Below, in pieces: positions 54,150-62,137 of a DNA stretch of 64,000 bases. The stretch is taken from positions 2,046,853-2,110,852 of the forward strand of contig NZ_CXOP01000002.1 of assembly GCF_001269345.1 (NCBI RefSeq), read 5' to 3'. Source of the DNA: Limnohabitans sp. 2KL-27. GTDB lineage: Bacteria; Pseudomonadota; Gammaproteobacteria; Burkholderiales; Burkholderiaceae_C. Position 1 is the first letter of the stretch; every line of letters begins with the position of its first letter. Under the pieces are notes generated by a model that made no database searches, was not told where the DNA came from, and saw nothing but the letters and a program-made list of their open reading frames with translations. The translations under genes and the position numbers were made by a program.

Positions 54150-54971
54150 ATGAGCGCCATCAACACCAACGTCAAGTCCCTCGTCGCACAACAAGCTTTG
54201 ACGGTGAACAACCGCAGCTTGAGCAAGGCCATGGCGCAGCTGTCGACGGGCAAGCGCATCAACAGTGCAGCCGACGATGCAGCGGGTCTGTCCATCAGCA
54301 ACAAGATGACGGCTCAGGTGCGCGGTATGCAGCAAGCTGTTCGCAATACCAACGATGCCATTTCAATGGTGCAGACCGTTGAGGGCGCTCTGAACGAAGT
54401 GACCGGCATGCTCCAACGCATGCGCGAGCTGGCGGTGCAGTCTGTCAACGGCACCAATTCGAGTGCAGACCGCGTTTCACTGGACACAGAATTTGACCAA
54501 TTGGCCACAGAAATCGCACGTATTTCTGACAAAACCACCTGGAACGGCATGACCGTGAGCGCCAGTGCAACAACTTACACATTCCAAGCCGGCGCCGACT
54601 CTGCAGATGTCGTCAGTGTCGATTTCAAAGATGTGAATTCGTCGCTGAACGGAATGTCTGACGTCAGCGGTGGGAGTGTGTCAACCGCTGCCGCTGCGAC
54701 CAGTTCTATCGCGCACGTTGACAACGCCATCTCGGCCGTGGACGCCTACCGCTCGTCCTTGGGAGCGATGGTCAACCGCCTGAACTACGCCGCAGACAAT
54801 CTGACCAACGTATCCACCAACACAGCTGCATCTCGCAGCCGTATTCTGGACACCGACTACGCGGCCACCACCACCGAATTGGCGCGCACCCAGATCATTC
54901 AGCAGGCCGCCACGGCGATGCTGGCCCAGGCCAACCAGTCGCCGTCGTCGGTTCTCTCCCTTTTGCAATAA
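54150..54971 (+). CDS. Flagellin 4 of tandem array
   Basis: A 273-aa flagellin, somewhat more diverged than copies 1-3 (MSAINTNVKSLVAQQALTVNNRSLSKAMAQLST; AQVRGMQQAVRNTNDAISMVQTVEG). The centre is VSASATTYTFQAGADSADVVSVDFKDVNSSLNGMSDVSGGSV. It ends VLSLLQ, one Gln shorter than the others. The upstream gap is 57 bases and lacks a recognisable promoter. Confidence 0.96.
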   Translation: MSAINTNVKSLVAQQALTVNNRSLSKAMAQLSTGKRINSAADDAAGLSISNKMTAQVRGMQQAVRNTNDAISMVQTVEGALNEVTGMLQRMRELAVQSVNGTNSSADRVSLDTEFDQLATEIARISDKTTWNGMTVSASATTYTFQAGADSADVVSVDFKDVNSSLNGMSDVSGGSVSTAAAATSSIAHVDNAISAVDAYRSSLGAMVNRLNYAADNLTNVSTNTAASRSRILDTDYAATTTELARTQIIQQAATAMLAQANQSPSSVLSLLQ

Positions 54972-55052
54972 GCGGTTCGCTAGGTTCTTGAGCCCTCAAA
55001 CGCCATGACCTCGCCTTCAGCATGATCCGTTTTTGCAATCTAGGAGAAAAAG

Positions 55053-55874
55053 ATGTCTGTGGTTAACAGCAACATCAAAGCGCTCGTGGCCAGCCAGGCC
55101 CTGAAAACCAGCGAAAAAAACCTTGGCACGGCCATGGAGCGTCTGTCTACAGGCAAGCGCATCAACAGTGCCGCGGACGACGCGGCGGGCTTGGCCATTG
55201 GCAACAAAATGGCCACACAAATTCGCAGCCTGAACCAGTCTGTGCGCAATGCCAACGATGCAATCAGCATGATCCAGACGGCCGATGGCGCGGCCGGTGG
55301 CATCACCCATTTATTGATTCGCATGCGTGAGCTGGCGGTTCAAGCCACCAACGGCACCAACTCGACCAGCGATAAAACCGCGCTGCAAACCGAGTTTGCG
55401 AGCCTGCAAACAGAAATCACGCGGATCTCTGACAAAACCACATGGAACGGCGTGGCCTTGATTGGGGCCGATGCCGGCTCTGTCGCCTACCAGATCGGCA
55501 TCGACGGCAGTGCAGACTCCCAGGTCACCGTCACCTTCAAAGACCTCAACTCAGGCACCAGTTTTGCCACAGCGGTGGCATCCTCGACCAGCGCCACGTC
55601 AACGACCAGCATCACGCACATCGACGACGCGATATCCGCCTTGGACGCCTTCAGATCGGACCTGGGTGCCAAGATCAATCGGCTCAACTTTGCAGCCGAC
55701 AACTTGACCAACATCGCCACCAACACGGCCGCGTCCCGCAGCAGAATTGTTGACACGGACTACGCCCAAACCACTTCCGAGCTGGCCCGAGCGCAGATCG
55801 TCCGGCAGGCGGGCACAGCCATGCTGGCCCAAGCCAACCAGCAGCCTGCCTTTGTGCTGGCGCTGCTCAGATAA
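55053..55874 (+). CDS. Flagellin 5 of tandem array, divergent
   Basis: A 273-aa flagellin clearly different from copies 1-4 (MSVVNSNIKALVASQALKTSEKNLGTAMERLSTGKRINSAADDAAGLAIGNKMATQIRSLNQSVRN) and ending AFVLALLR rather than VLSLLQQ, so its FliS-binding tail differs. D1 includes ATNGTNSTSDKTALQTEFASLQTEITRISDKTTWNG. The 81-base upstream gap carries a strong AGGAGAAA ribosome-binding site but no recognisable promoter. Confidence 0.95.
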   Translation: MSVVNSNIKALVASQALKTSEKNLGTAMERLSTGKRINSAADDAAGLAIGNKMATQIRSLNQSVRNANDAISMIQTADGAAGGITHLLIRMRELAVQATNGTNSTSDKTALQTEFASLQTEITRISDKTTWNGVALIGADAGSVAYQIGIDGSADSQVTVTFKDLNSGTSFATAVASSTSATSTTSITHIDDAISALDAFRSDLGAKINRLNFAADNLTNIATNTAASRSRIVDTDYAQTTSELARAQIVRQAGTAMLAQANQQPAFVLALLR

Positions 55875-55965
55875 GGCCCCTGGCCGTCAGGCTGGTCGAC
55901 GGATGGCCATGCATTGGCTCAATCCGTGACGCAAAAAACCTGGATCGTTTCTTGCTTTAGATGTT

Positions 55966-56008
55966 TTGCCGCACTCAGGCGGCAATGTTCTGCCGGCTTA
56001 TCCGGCAG
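55966..56008. terminator. Two adjacent hairpins between flagellin 5 and the glycosyltransferase
   Basis: TTGCCGC/GCGGCAA (55966-55972 with 55979-55985) and CTGCCGG/CCGGCAG (55990-55996 with 56002-56008) are perfect 7-bp stems with short loops, in the leader of the downstream gene. Neither has a T-run. They could stabilise the flagellin mRNA end or attenuate read-through. Confidence 0.45.
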
Positions 56009-56031
56009 TGAAACATCCCAGCGAGGACGCT

Positions 56032-56751
56032 ATGCATTCAGAAGTCATCAAGGTATTCATCGGCTACGACGAAGTAGAAAGCGTGGCCTGGCACACCATG
56101 GCGGCATCCATTTACCGCCACAGCAGCCGGCCTGTGGCCATCGTGCCCATCAAACTGGCCAACCTCAAGGGCATTTACACCCGTCCTCGTGACCCTCGAC
56201 AGTCGAACGAATTCTCTTTCTCGCGCTTTTTGGTGCCCTACCTCTGCAACTATGAGGGCACGGGCATCTTTTTCGACTGCGACATGCTGCTTCGCACCGA
56301 CATTGCTGACATGCTCAAAGTGATGGAGGAGCAGCCGGGCAAGGCGGCTTACGTGGTCAAGCACAGCTACGAACCACGGGACGGCTTGAAATACCTCAAC
56401 ACCGTTCAGTACAAATACCCCCGCAAGAACTGGTCATCGGTGGTGCTGTGGAACTGCGCCCACCCTGCCAACCGCATGGTCACGCCGGCATTCATCAACA
56501 CCACCGAGCCCCTGAACCTGCACCGATTCACCTGGCTGAAAGACGAGGACATCGGCGAGTTGGATATCCGCTGGAACTGGCTGGTCGGGGAATACGACGA
56601 TCCGCCTTCCGATGTCAAAAACGTGCACTGGACCGTGGGCGGGCCTTACTTCCACGAATACCAAAACTCGGATTTTTCACAGGAATGGTTTGAAGCGCGA
56701 GACAGGATGCAATATTGCCTGCAGCGCCAGCCATTGAAGGCCAGTGCTTGA
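56032..56751 (+). CDS. Glycosyltransferase adjacent to the flagellins
   Basis: A 239-aa GT-A fold glycosyltransferase. It begins VFIGYDEVESVAWHTMAASIYRHSSRPVAIVPIKL, then has the metal-binding DxD-type motif in GIFFDCDMLLRTDIADML (about residue 82) and a C-terminal acceptor region (HWTVGGPYFHEYQNSDFSQEWFEARDRM). The ATG at 56032 was chosen because the fold starts immediately after it. Position between flagellins and a Maf-type gene suggests transfer of sugar to flagellin or its glycan. GC content is normal, unlike the two genes that follow. Confidence 0.8.
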   Translation: MHSEVIKVFIGYDEVESVAWHTMAASIYRHSSRPVAIVPIKLANLKGIYTRPRDPRQSNEFSFSRFLVPYLCNYEGTGIFFDCDMLLRTDIADMLKVMEEQPGKAAYVVKHSYEPRDGLKYLNTVQYKYPRKNWSSVVLWNCAHPANRMVTPAFINTTEPLNLHRFTWLKDEDIGELDIRWNWLVGEYDDPPSDVKNVHWTVGGPYFHEYQNSDFSQEWFEARDRMQYCLQRQPLKASA

Positions 56752-56819
56752 TCTTCAAATCGTTTACTTACGGCAATAAATAGGTACATTAAAAAATTTA
56801 AATTCGATTGATAAAAATT

Positions 56820-57407
56820 ATGAATACAAAAATCATCAATGAGTATGCCGATAAAAATAACCTCAGTCAAATAAAACTAAATCTGGGGTCCGGTGGTCGA
56901 CCAATGAAAGGTTGGATAAATATAGATAATTACGACTATGAAAAGAATGACTCATCCCGCTCTGGATCAATATACGATATAAAGATGGACATAAGAGATT
57001 TGGATGCAGATGATTCTACAGTTGATGAAATATTACTTTCCCACGTGATCGAACATTTTGTTCGCTGGGAAACAATAAAAATGCTGAAGCATTATTTTAA
57101 CAAATTAAAATATGGCGGAAAACTCATAGTCGAAATGCCTGATTTGGACAGATGCATTGCGTGGTATATCCGACAAAAGCACACACCATCCATTAAAACG
57201 CCTAATGGGATCATGAACATGGGACTAACTCAATTTTATGGAAATCAATGGGATGAATTAGATTATGAAACACACAGATATGTGTGGCGACTCGATGAAT
57301 TCACACAGGTACTACAAGAGATAGGTTTTACTATAGAGTCCGCTTCTCATCAAGCCGTATTCCATCAAAAAGAGCGAGATATGTTTGTTATTGGGGTAAA
57401 ATTATGA
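56820..57407 (+). CDS. SAM-dependent methyltransferase (glycan- or sugar-associated type)
   Basis: A 195-aa class I methyltransferase. The SAM-binding motif I is IKLNLGSGGRPMKGWINIDNYD (about residues 18-40), a second acidic strand reads KMDIRDLDADDSTVDEILLSHVIEHF, and LKYGGKLIVEMPDLDRC is motif III-like. This form is common in polysaccharide and flagellin-glycan clusters. AT-rich codon use. The ATG at 56820 was chosen over a TTG at 56808. It overlaps the next gene by 4 bases, so the two act as a pair. Confidence 0.82.
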   Translation: MNTKIINEYADKNNLSQIKLNLGSGGRPMKGWINIDNYDYEKNDSSRSGSIYDIKMDIRDLDADDSTVDEILLSHVIEHFVRWETIKMLKHYFNKLKYGGKLIVEMPDLDRCIAWYIRQKHTPSIKTPNGIMNMGLTQFYGNQWDELDYETHRYVWRLDEFTQVLQEIGFTIESASHQAVFHQKERDMFVIGVKL

Positions 57408-58192
57408 AAACCATGATTACATCAATGAATCAGAAATTGTATGCCAATTATGGTAAAAGGTTTATTAACAGTTGGTCTGAAAACTCTGCAAATGATACCC
57501 GACTTATCGTCTCATTTGAAGGCGACATATCCGAAGAAGTAAATTCACACGCATCGGAAAAAATAATCATAATCCCGATCGATTCTGATGTTTGCAATCT
57601 TTTTCATCGAAAATTTGGAGCTTTTTCAGAGGCGAATGGCCTCATGTACTCCAAAAATAAAAAAATGCCTGGCGTGGCATCATTTTCCTACAATTTTAGA
57701 TACGATGCAATCCGATTTTCATTCAAAATTTTTTCTCTCTACAAATGTCTACAATTGGGATTGATAAAAAATGATTTTGCCTGGATTGACTCTGATATTG
57801 TTTGCCTCAAGAATTTTTCATCCTCCGATTTAGATCAATTCTTCCCTGAACCAAACCAGCTGGCATCATACCTAGGACGTGAGAGTTTCCCCAAGCCCAA
57901 TGCTTACAGTGAATGTGGTTTCGTCGGCTTTAATTTTGGACACCCAGAAGTTTTTAATTTTATTGAAGAGATGCTTCGAAATTACCTCAATGGTGACATT
58001 TTCTTGCTCAAGGAATGGCATGATTGCTATCTGTTCGACACTTGCCGGAAAAGCTTTGAAAAGAATAATCATTCATTTAAAAATCTTTCGATTAATTTCA
58101 TGAATGAAGAACATCCATTTATGAAAACTAACCTTGGTATTTTCTTCGATCATCTGAAAGGCCCCGAAAGAAAAATCATTGGGCACAGTTAA
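57404..58192 (+). CDS. Putative glycosyltransferase with DSD motif
   Basis: A 262-aa protein, best described as a nucleotide-sugar-type transferase. The N-terminal part (MITSMNQKLYANYGKRFINSWSEN) looks like a GT-A strand-helix unit, and FAWIDSDIVCLKNFSSSDLDQFFP has a DxD motif (Asp-Ser-Asp at about residues 127-129). CGFVGFNFGHPEVFNFIEEMLRNYLNGD follows. Sugar and acceptor cannot be predicted. Low GC and coupling to the methyltransferase suggest joint acquisition, and methylated-sugar decoration of flagellin is inferred. Confidence 0.7.
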   Translation: MKTMITSMNQKLYANYGKRFINSWSENSANDTRLIVSFEGDISEEVNSHASEKIIIIPIDSDVCNLFHRKFGAFSEANGLMYSKNKKMPGVASFSYNFRYDAIRFSFKIFSLYKCLQLGLIKNDFAWIDSDIVCLKNFSSSDLDQFFPEPNQLASYLGRESFPKPNAYSECGFVGFNFGHPEVFNFIEEMLRNYLNGDIFLLKEWHDCYLFDTCRKSFEKNNHSFKNLSINFMNEEHPFMKTNLGIFFDHLKGPERKIIGHS

Positions 58193-58245
58193 CCAAAATT
58201 TAAAAAATTAATTATTTTTGCATTCGATAATTCAATAACGAAAAA

Positions 58246-58263
58246 GCCACTCAACCGAGTGGC
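58246..58263 (-). terminator. Rho-independent terminator reading leftward
   Basis: GCCACTC (58246-58252), a 4-nt loop and GAGTGGC (58257-58263) form a 7-bp stem; on the minus strand it is followed by TTTTT. It would end the transcript of the leftward Maf gene. Confidence 0.75.
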
Positions 58264-58294
58264 CAATCACCATAAAAATATAGCGATTCAAAAG

Positions 58295-58496
58295 TTAAAA
58301 ATAAAAAGATAGTTCATCCGAAGAGTGGGACAACAAGTCATCCTGAGACAACTGGGACGCAAAATCGTGATTGATACCCTGGTTGATGTCAGCAACAAAG
58401 TCCTTGATGTCAGACAATTACACGGCGTTTGCCAATCACCACGAGGTAGGTAGGCACCAAACGCAGTGCGCGTAAATTGTCACAGTTCCGCCTTCG
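58295..58496 (-). pseudogene. Possible decayed C-terminal coding remnant (frameshifted)
   Basis: On the minus strand two abutting frames give protein-like sequence: 58410-58496 reads ...NLRALRLVPTYLVVIGKRRVI, and one base out of frame 58295-58417 reads LSDIKDFVADINQGINHDFASQLSQDDLLSHSSDELSFYF to a TAA. Joined by removing one base they form about 60 residues with no start. The parent family is not recognised. Chance open frames of this length cannot be excluded. Confidence 0.35.
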
Positions 58497-58574
58497 CTAC
58501 GTTCAAAATGAGGTGAATCACAGGCGAAGGAAACGGCTCAGCTCAAGACGCTCTGTCACGTGTTGGACGCCTCG

Positions 58575-60485
58575 TTAAACCGTGTTTACCTTCGCACTTG
58601 CATCCAACACATTGCTGGTGCCATCCGCATTCCACCGATTGAACCCATACTTCTGCAAAAGTTGGTGGTCCATTCGCTGCCCCAGCACCATGTCGTCGCA
58701 CAGCTGAATCAAACGGCTCAGCAAATCTTGGCCCTTCTGGGCACCATGCAAAGCCGATTTGTAAACTGATTGGTAGCCGCCATACACCCCTTTGATGTTG
58801 GCGCTGATCGCATCGTCCATCAGGACTTTTTGCTCGGTGGCCACCACGGCGGACTGGCCCATCATTTCGACCACAGTCTTGACCTGCCAGCTGCCGCCCA
58901 CCAGCAGATGATTGATCTGCTCAATCTGGCGAACGACCGTTTTCTTGGGTGTTTTCTTAATGCCATTGACCAGCTTGATGCCCTTGTTCAGTTCAGTGAC
59001 CAGTTGCTCGATCTGGCTGTTCAGTCCCCGCAAGCGATCCGCCAGTTGGGTCAAATAGGCCATGTCCGGCGCCCAGGCACGCGCGGGGTCTCCCTGCATC
59101 TCACCCAAGTGGCTGGCCTGGATTTCCCGGCACACACTCTCGAAGGGCACATGCGCAGCACCTTCAATGCGTGCACCGCCCTCTGTGGCATTCACAATCA
59201 AGCGATCAGGCATGTGCGCAATGCGCTGCTCGAACCAGGTCTTGTAATAGAGCAACTGGCGTTCGGTGCGCACGGGTTTGCCGTCATAGCCTTCAATTTC
59301 AAAACCCTTGGCATGCCGGGCTTCAAGCTGCTCTCGGGTGTACTGGCTGACATAACCGTCCGCATGGTCCTTGCCATCGGTCCAGGCCAAGTCCTGACCA
59401 ATCAAGATGATCGGATTGGCACCCAATTGTTCGGCCAGACTGAATGCCGTGGTCGTGACCGACCCACCCGTCAACAAATACGAGGGCGCTGCGCCCAGAT
59501 CTGTCAAAAGTCTGAACACATCCTTGTGGCAGCTCGTCACCAGGTATTTGTGGTTGCTGGACCAAGCCACATCGGGGCAGCAGCCAATCTCGATGACAAA
59601 GGTGGTGGCCGGATCGAGTTCATTGTGCTGCCAATAGGGTCGCTTTTTGGGATCGATGGAGACCACGAACTCAGGCACGATGCCGTGCTTCTTGAGGATG
59701 GGCACCGCTGGATCGGCTGCAATGATGACAAAAAGATCCTGGTACTTCTGCAGCAATGGCAGCTGCTTGTTCAAGGAGGGGCCCGTGGCCACGATCAGGA
59801 CGGGCTTGTTTTTGTAAAGGTCTTTGTATTCGGTCAACGCGTTCAAGGGGTTGGCAAACACCGAATTGACCAAGGCATTGGCCAAGAAAAGATGGGACGA
59901 GCTCACACGCGTCATGCGCCCGACCGCCTTTTGATTCAGATGGTTGGTCAACTCCCGGTACAGGACGCGCAAATGTTCCACCGCTTGCGCCTCCAAGCTT
60001 TGCCCAAGCACTGGCTTCCAGCCCACAAAGCTTTCCGTGTCAATCAGCAGACTGACCCGCTCTGCTTGCGCTTTGGGCGTGTCCAGCGTGACGGAGTACA
60101 AGCGCTCGTCGGCGAGCACAGCCTCCACGGCCCGGGTGTTGTGGAGCGCCAGAAAGTCCGGCTGTGCATCGCACAACACATTGATCAAGCGTGAACACGG
60201 GCTGACCGCGTGCAAGATTTTTTGCAAATGGTCGATCCGCAGGCAGTTGTTCAGCAGCCAGATGGTGCGTTTCTTGGTCTTGTCGACTTGCTTGAGCAAA
60301 TGGGCCAGCGCCAAGTCACCCTCCACTCCCAGGTCAAAGTCTACGGGCAAACGGAATGACGCAGACGCCATCAGCAGCGGTCTGAGCGCTTCCCCTTCCA
60401 GGATTCGCCCTGCAGCGGGCTCATGAAAAGCCATGGCCCCGAAAAAATGGCCATCTGCCTGGGTTGGCGCCTGATTCATCTGCAT
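58575..60485 (-). CDS. Motility accessory factor (Maf/DUF115-type flagellin nonulosonate transferase)
   Basis: A 636-aa protein of the Maf/6-hydroxymethylpterin-pyrophosphokinase-like family. The central DUF115 domain is clear: KPVLIVATGPSLNKQLPLLQKYQDLFVIIAADPAVPILKKHGIVPEFVVSIDP, YLLTGGSVTTTAFSLAEQLGANPIILIGQDLAWTDGKDHA. A helical C-terminal part is rich in Lys and Gln. Maf proteins transfer pseudaminic or legionaminic acid to flagellin Ser/Thr before export. It lies between the two flagellin loci. Sugar-biosynthesis genes (pseB-I or neuB-type) are not in the window. Confidence 0.88.
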   Translation of the reverse strand: MQMNQAPTQADGHFFGAMAFHEPAAGRILEGEALRPLLMASASFRLPVDFDLGVEGDLALAHLLKQVDKTKKRTIWLLNNCLRIDHLQKILHAVSPCSRLINVLCDAQPDFLALHNTRAVEAVLADERLYSVTLDTPKAQAERVSLLIDTESFVGWKPVLGQSLEAQAVEHLRVLYRELTNHLNQKAVGRMTRVSSSHLFLANALVNSVFANPLNALTEYKDLYKNKPVLIVATGPSLNKQLPLLQKYQDLFVIIAADPAVPILKKHGIVPEFVVSIDPKKRPYWQHNELDPATTFVIEIGCCPDVAWSSNHKYLVTSCHKDVFRLLTDLGAAPSYLLTGGSVTTTAFSLAEQLGANPIILIGQDLAWTDGKDHADGYVSQYTREQLEARHAKGFEIEGYDGKPVRTERQLLYYKTWFEQRIAHMPDRLIVNATEGGARIEGAAHVPFESVCREIQASHLGEMQGDPARAWAPDMAYLTQLADRLRGLNSQIEQLVTELNKGIKLVNGIKKTPKKTVVRQIEQINHLLVGGSWQVKTVVEMMGQSAVVATEQKVLMDDAISANIKGVYGGYQSVYKSALHGAQKGQDLLSRLIQLCDDMVLGQRMDHQLLQKYGFNRWNADGTSNVLDASAKVNTV

Positions 60486-60635
60486 GTGAGTACTCCTGTG
60501 GTCTGTCGGTGCTGTGGCAAAGCTTCGCCGTTGAGATCAGCACAAGCAAGACCGATACCAGCTTTTTGAAGACGGCTTCAATGGGTTCGGCTACACCGAA
60601 TGGCCGCTTTGGGTCCCCAAAGCCCAGCAACGACC

Positions 60636-60651
60636 TGGCATGCACCTTGCT
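60636..60651 (+). promoter_or_regulatory. Sigma-54 promoter of the TPR-like gene pair
   Basis: TGGCAT-N5-TTGCT lies 100 bases before the first TPR-like ATG. The 20 bases from 60636 (TGGCATGCACCTTGCTTGAA) are identical to the flhA promoter on the minus strand. Confidence 0.85.
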
Positions 60652-60751
60652 TGAAAGCTCTGCCTGCTGGCCATGTGGCAAATTTCCGCCGCTCAGACAG
60701 GTTGCGCGCTCGACTCCGCGTTTTCGCTCATGAGTCCATCAAGGAATTCGC

Positions 60752-61213
60752 ATGCAAAGCAAGGCACGACACTCTGAAGCACGGCAAAGCCAGCCTGATC
60801 TGGTGGTGCAAGCACCCGAGAAACCGTTGGACCCGGAGACCATCCGTGAAACGGTTTCCGTTCTGATCGCCCAAGGGGAACTGGCCATGGCCAGCGAAAT
60901 GACCGATTTGGCCCGCGTCATCCATCCGAACAACGAATCCGTTCTGGTCATGAGTGCCCTGGTCGCCGAGGTCGCACAGGACTGGTACAAGGCCCATGCA
61001 CTGCTCACCCGCTTGCATCATTTGCAAGGCGCGTCGATCACGGCAGAAACCTACCGACACGAAATTCGCGTTTTACGTTGCCTGGGGTCCCACGCCAAGG
61101 CCCTGAATCTGGCGCAAGACGCTTTGATCAAGTTTCCGACAGATGAAGTCCTGATCGAAGAGCATGCAGCGCTGGCGCCGCTTGTCCGCACACCGATTGC
61201 TTCTTTGGGCTAA
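60752..61213 (+). CDS. TPR-like protein, paralogue A
   Basis: A 153-aa soluble helical protein. After a charged N terminus it has helix pairs of TPR type (ETVSVLIAQGELAMASEMTDLARVIHPNNESVLVMSALVAEVAQDWYKAHALLTRLHHL; ALNLAQDALIKFPTDEVLIEEHAAL). It aligns by eye along its length with the next gene. A sigma-54 promoter drives it. Function unknown; location beside Maf and flagellin 6 suggests a cytosolic assembly, export or glycosylation partner. Confidence 0.75.
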   Translation: MQSKARHSEARQSQPDLVVQAPEKPLDPETIRETVSVLIAQGELAMASEMTDLARVIHPNNESVLVMSALVAEVAQDWYKAHALLTRLHHLQGASITAETYRHEIRVLRCLGSHAKALNLAQDALIKFPTDEVLIEEHAALAPLVRTPIASLG

Positions 61214-61254
61214 TGAGCCCCGCCCTCGCACCTAGATACCCCCTGGAGAAAACC

Positions 61255-61710
61255 ATGTCACTCGCACTGAAACAACATGCGCCCGAATTGACCGGCCACT
61301 TATCTGCCCCTTTGGAATTGACCGTCGGAGAAGTCCATCGGCTGTCCCCCGCGCAGGTGCGTGAAGCCGTCTCGACCATGGTCTCACAAGGGCGCATGCC
61401 TTTGGCGACCGCCATTTGTGAAGCCGCTTTGGCCTTGAATCCGGACAGCGAAGACTTGCTCGTCATAAGCTGTTTGCTCGCAGAGGTGTTGCAAGACTGG
61501 GCCCGCGCCGAAGAATTGCTGATTCAACTGGTGGAAGTCCAAAGCCCCAACACCACCGCCCAAACCTGGCTGCACCTGGCCCGCGTGGCCCGTTGCCAGA
61601 ACAAGCTGGACGATGCTTGGGTTGTGCTGGATTTCGCAGCCACACAGTTCCCCGACCATCCGATGATCCAAGAAGAATTGAACTCGGTGAATCAACTCAT
61701 CCAGCCTTGA
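61255..61710 (+). CDS. TPR-like protein, paralogue B
   Basis: A 151-aa protein paralogous to the preceding one: EAVSTMVSQGRMPLATAICEAALALNPDSEDLLVISCLLAEVLQDWARAEELLIQLVEVQ corresponds to the same region of paralogue A, including the shared LLAEV-QDW core. The ATG at 61255 follows CCTGGAGAAA; an earlier in-frame start at 61213 is also open. Tandem duplication is clear, with divergence to perhaps 30 % identity. Co-transcribed with paralogue A. Confidence 0.75.
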   Translation: MSLALKQHAPELTGHLSAPLELTVGEVHRLSPAQVREAVSTMVSQGRMPLATAICEAALALNPDSEDLLVISCLLAEVLQDWARAEELLIQLVEVQSPNTTAQTWLHLARVARCQNKLDDAWVVLDFAATQFPDHPMIQEELNSVNQLIQP

Positions 61711-61823
61711 GCAAACGCTCTCTTGGGCTGAGGTGTCCGCGTGATCCACGCACCCCCCTGGGCGATGCCTCAGGGTTGAACAGCAGCCTTGCATCCAGTT
61801 CGTCAGACTTTGGCCAGCCACTC

Positions 61824-61856
61824 ATGGGCCTCCAGTGGGCCTCTAGTGGGCCTCTC
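61824..61856. repeat. Three 11-bp tandem repeats upstream of the flagellin 6 promoter
   Basis: ATGGGCCTCCA, GTGGGCCTCTA and GTGGGCCTCTC lie head to tail, about 185 bases before the sigma-54 -24 element. The 11-bp period is close to one helical turn, and the distance is typical of enhancer-binding sites. Confidence 0.8.
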
Positions 61857-62041
61857 ATCAGCCCCTGCCCGTCATCAGCACCGGGCACCGCTCAGCTGCC
61901 GGTGAACGCCAAGACGGCAGTTTTTTGCCGCCCACGACGCACGGCAACGGCCAACACATTCCCAAAATCACGATCGCCACGTTGAAGCCATACCGGCTTG
62001 GGCGTGGCATGGGCCGTTGACCCAAAAACTCATAAAAAAGC

Positions 62042-62057
62042 TGGCACAGGGCTTGCT
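62042..62057 (+). promoter_or_regulatory. Sigma-54 promoter of flagellin 6
   Basis: TGGCAC-N5-TTGCT, a full match to the consensus, 80 bases before the flagellin 6 ATG. No sigma-28 box is seen there. Confidence 0.92.
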
Positions 62058-62137
62058 GTGCAGATGGGAATGGACCTCAGACCCTCAACCCGTCGTCGTT
62101 ATTCCGACAGCCACACCATCCGCCAGGAGATTTACCC

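Larger units (their letters stand above)
56752..58245. other. Low-GC islet carrying a methyltransferase and a glycosyltransferase-like gene
   Basis: Composition drops abruptly after the glycosyltransferase stop to roughly one-third GC by eye and stays low to about 58330, while both flanks are near 60 %. The two genes overlap by 4 bases. No transposase, integrase, target-site duplication or tRNA is visible at the edges. The simplest reading is acquisition by transfer followed by recombination into a flagellin-glycosylation locus. Confidence 0.75.
58193..58574. other. Gene-poor spacer between the low-GC islet and the Maf gene
   Basis: About 380 bases between convergent genes. The first 60 bases are AT-rich, a minus-strand terminator lies at 58246-58263, and 58295-58496 holds a possible decayed coding remnant, annotated separately. 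CCTTCGC/GCGAAGG, a 7-bp inverted repeat, brackets about 58490-58540. No intact gene is seen. Confidence 0.5.
61711..62137. other. Long leader and regulatory region of flagellin 6
   Basis: About 430 bases with no gene I can support. It holds three 11-bp direct repeats at 61824-61856 and the sigma-54 promoter at 62042-62057, with SD-like AGGAG just before the flagellin ATG. Elsewhere it is GC-rich with no other signal. Confidence 0.55.

Noticed and set aside
56752..58245. Insertion sequence or prophage as the carrier of the low-GC genes
   Set aside because: No transposase, integrase, terminal inverted repeats or target duplication could be seen at either edge.
58770..60194. A 474-codon plus-strand frame opposite the Maf gene
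   Set aside because: The minus-strand product has a complete DUF115 domain; the plus-strand frame has no recognisable features.
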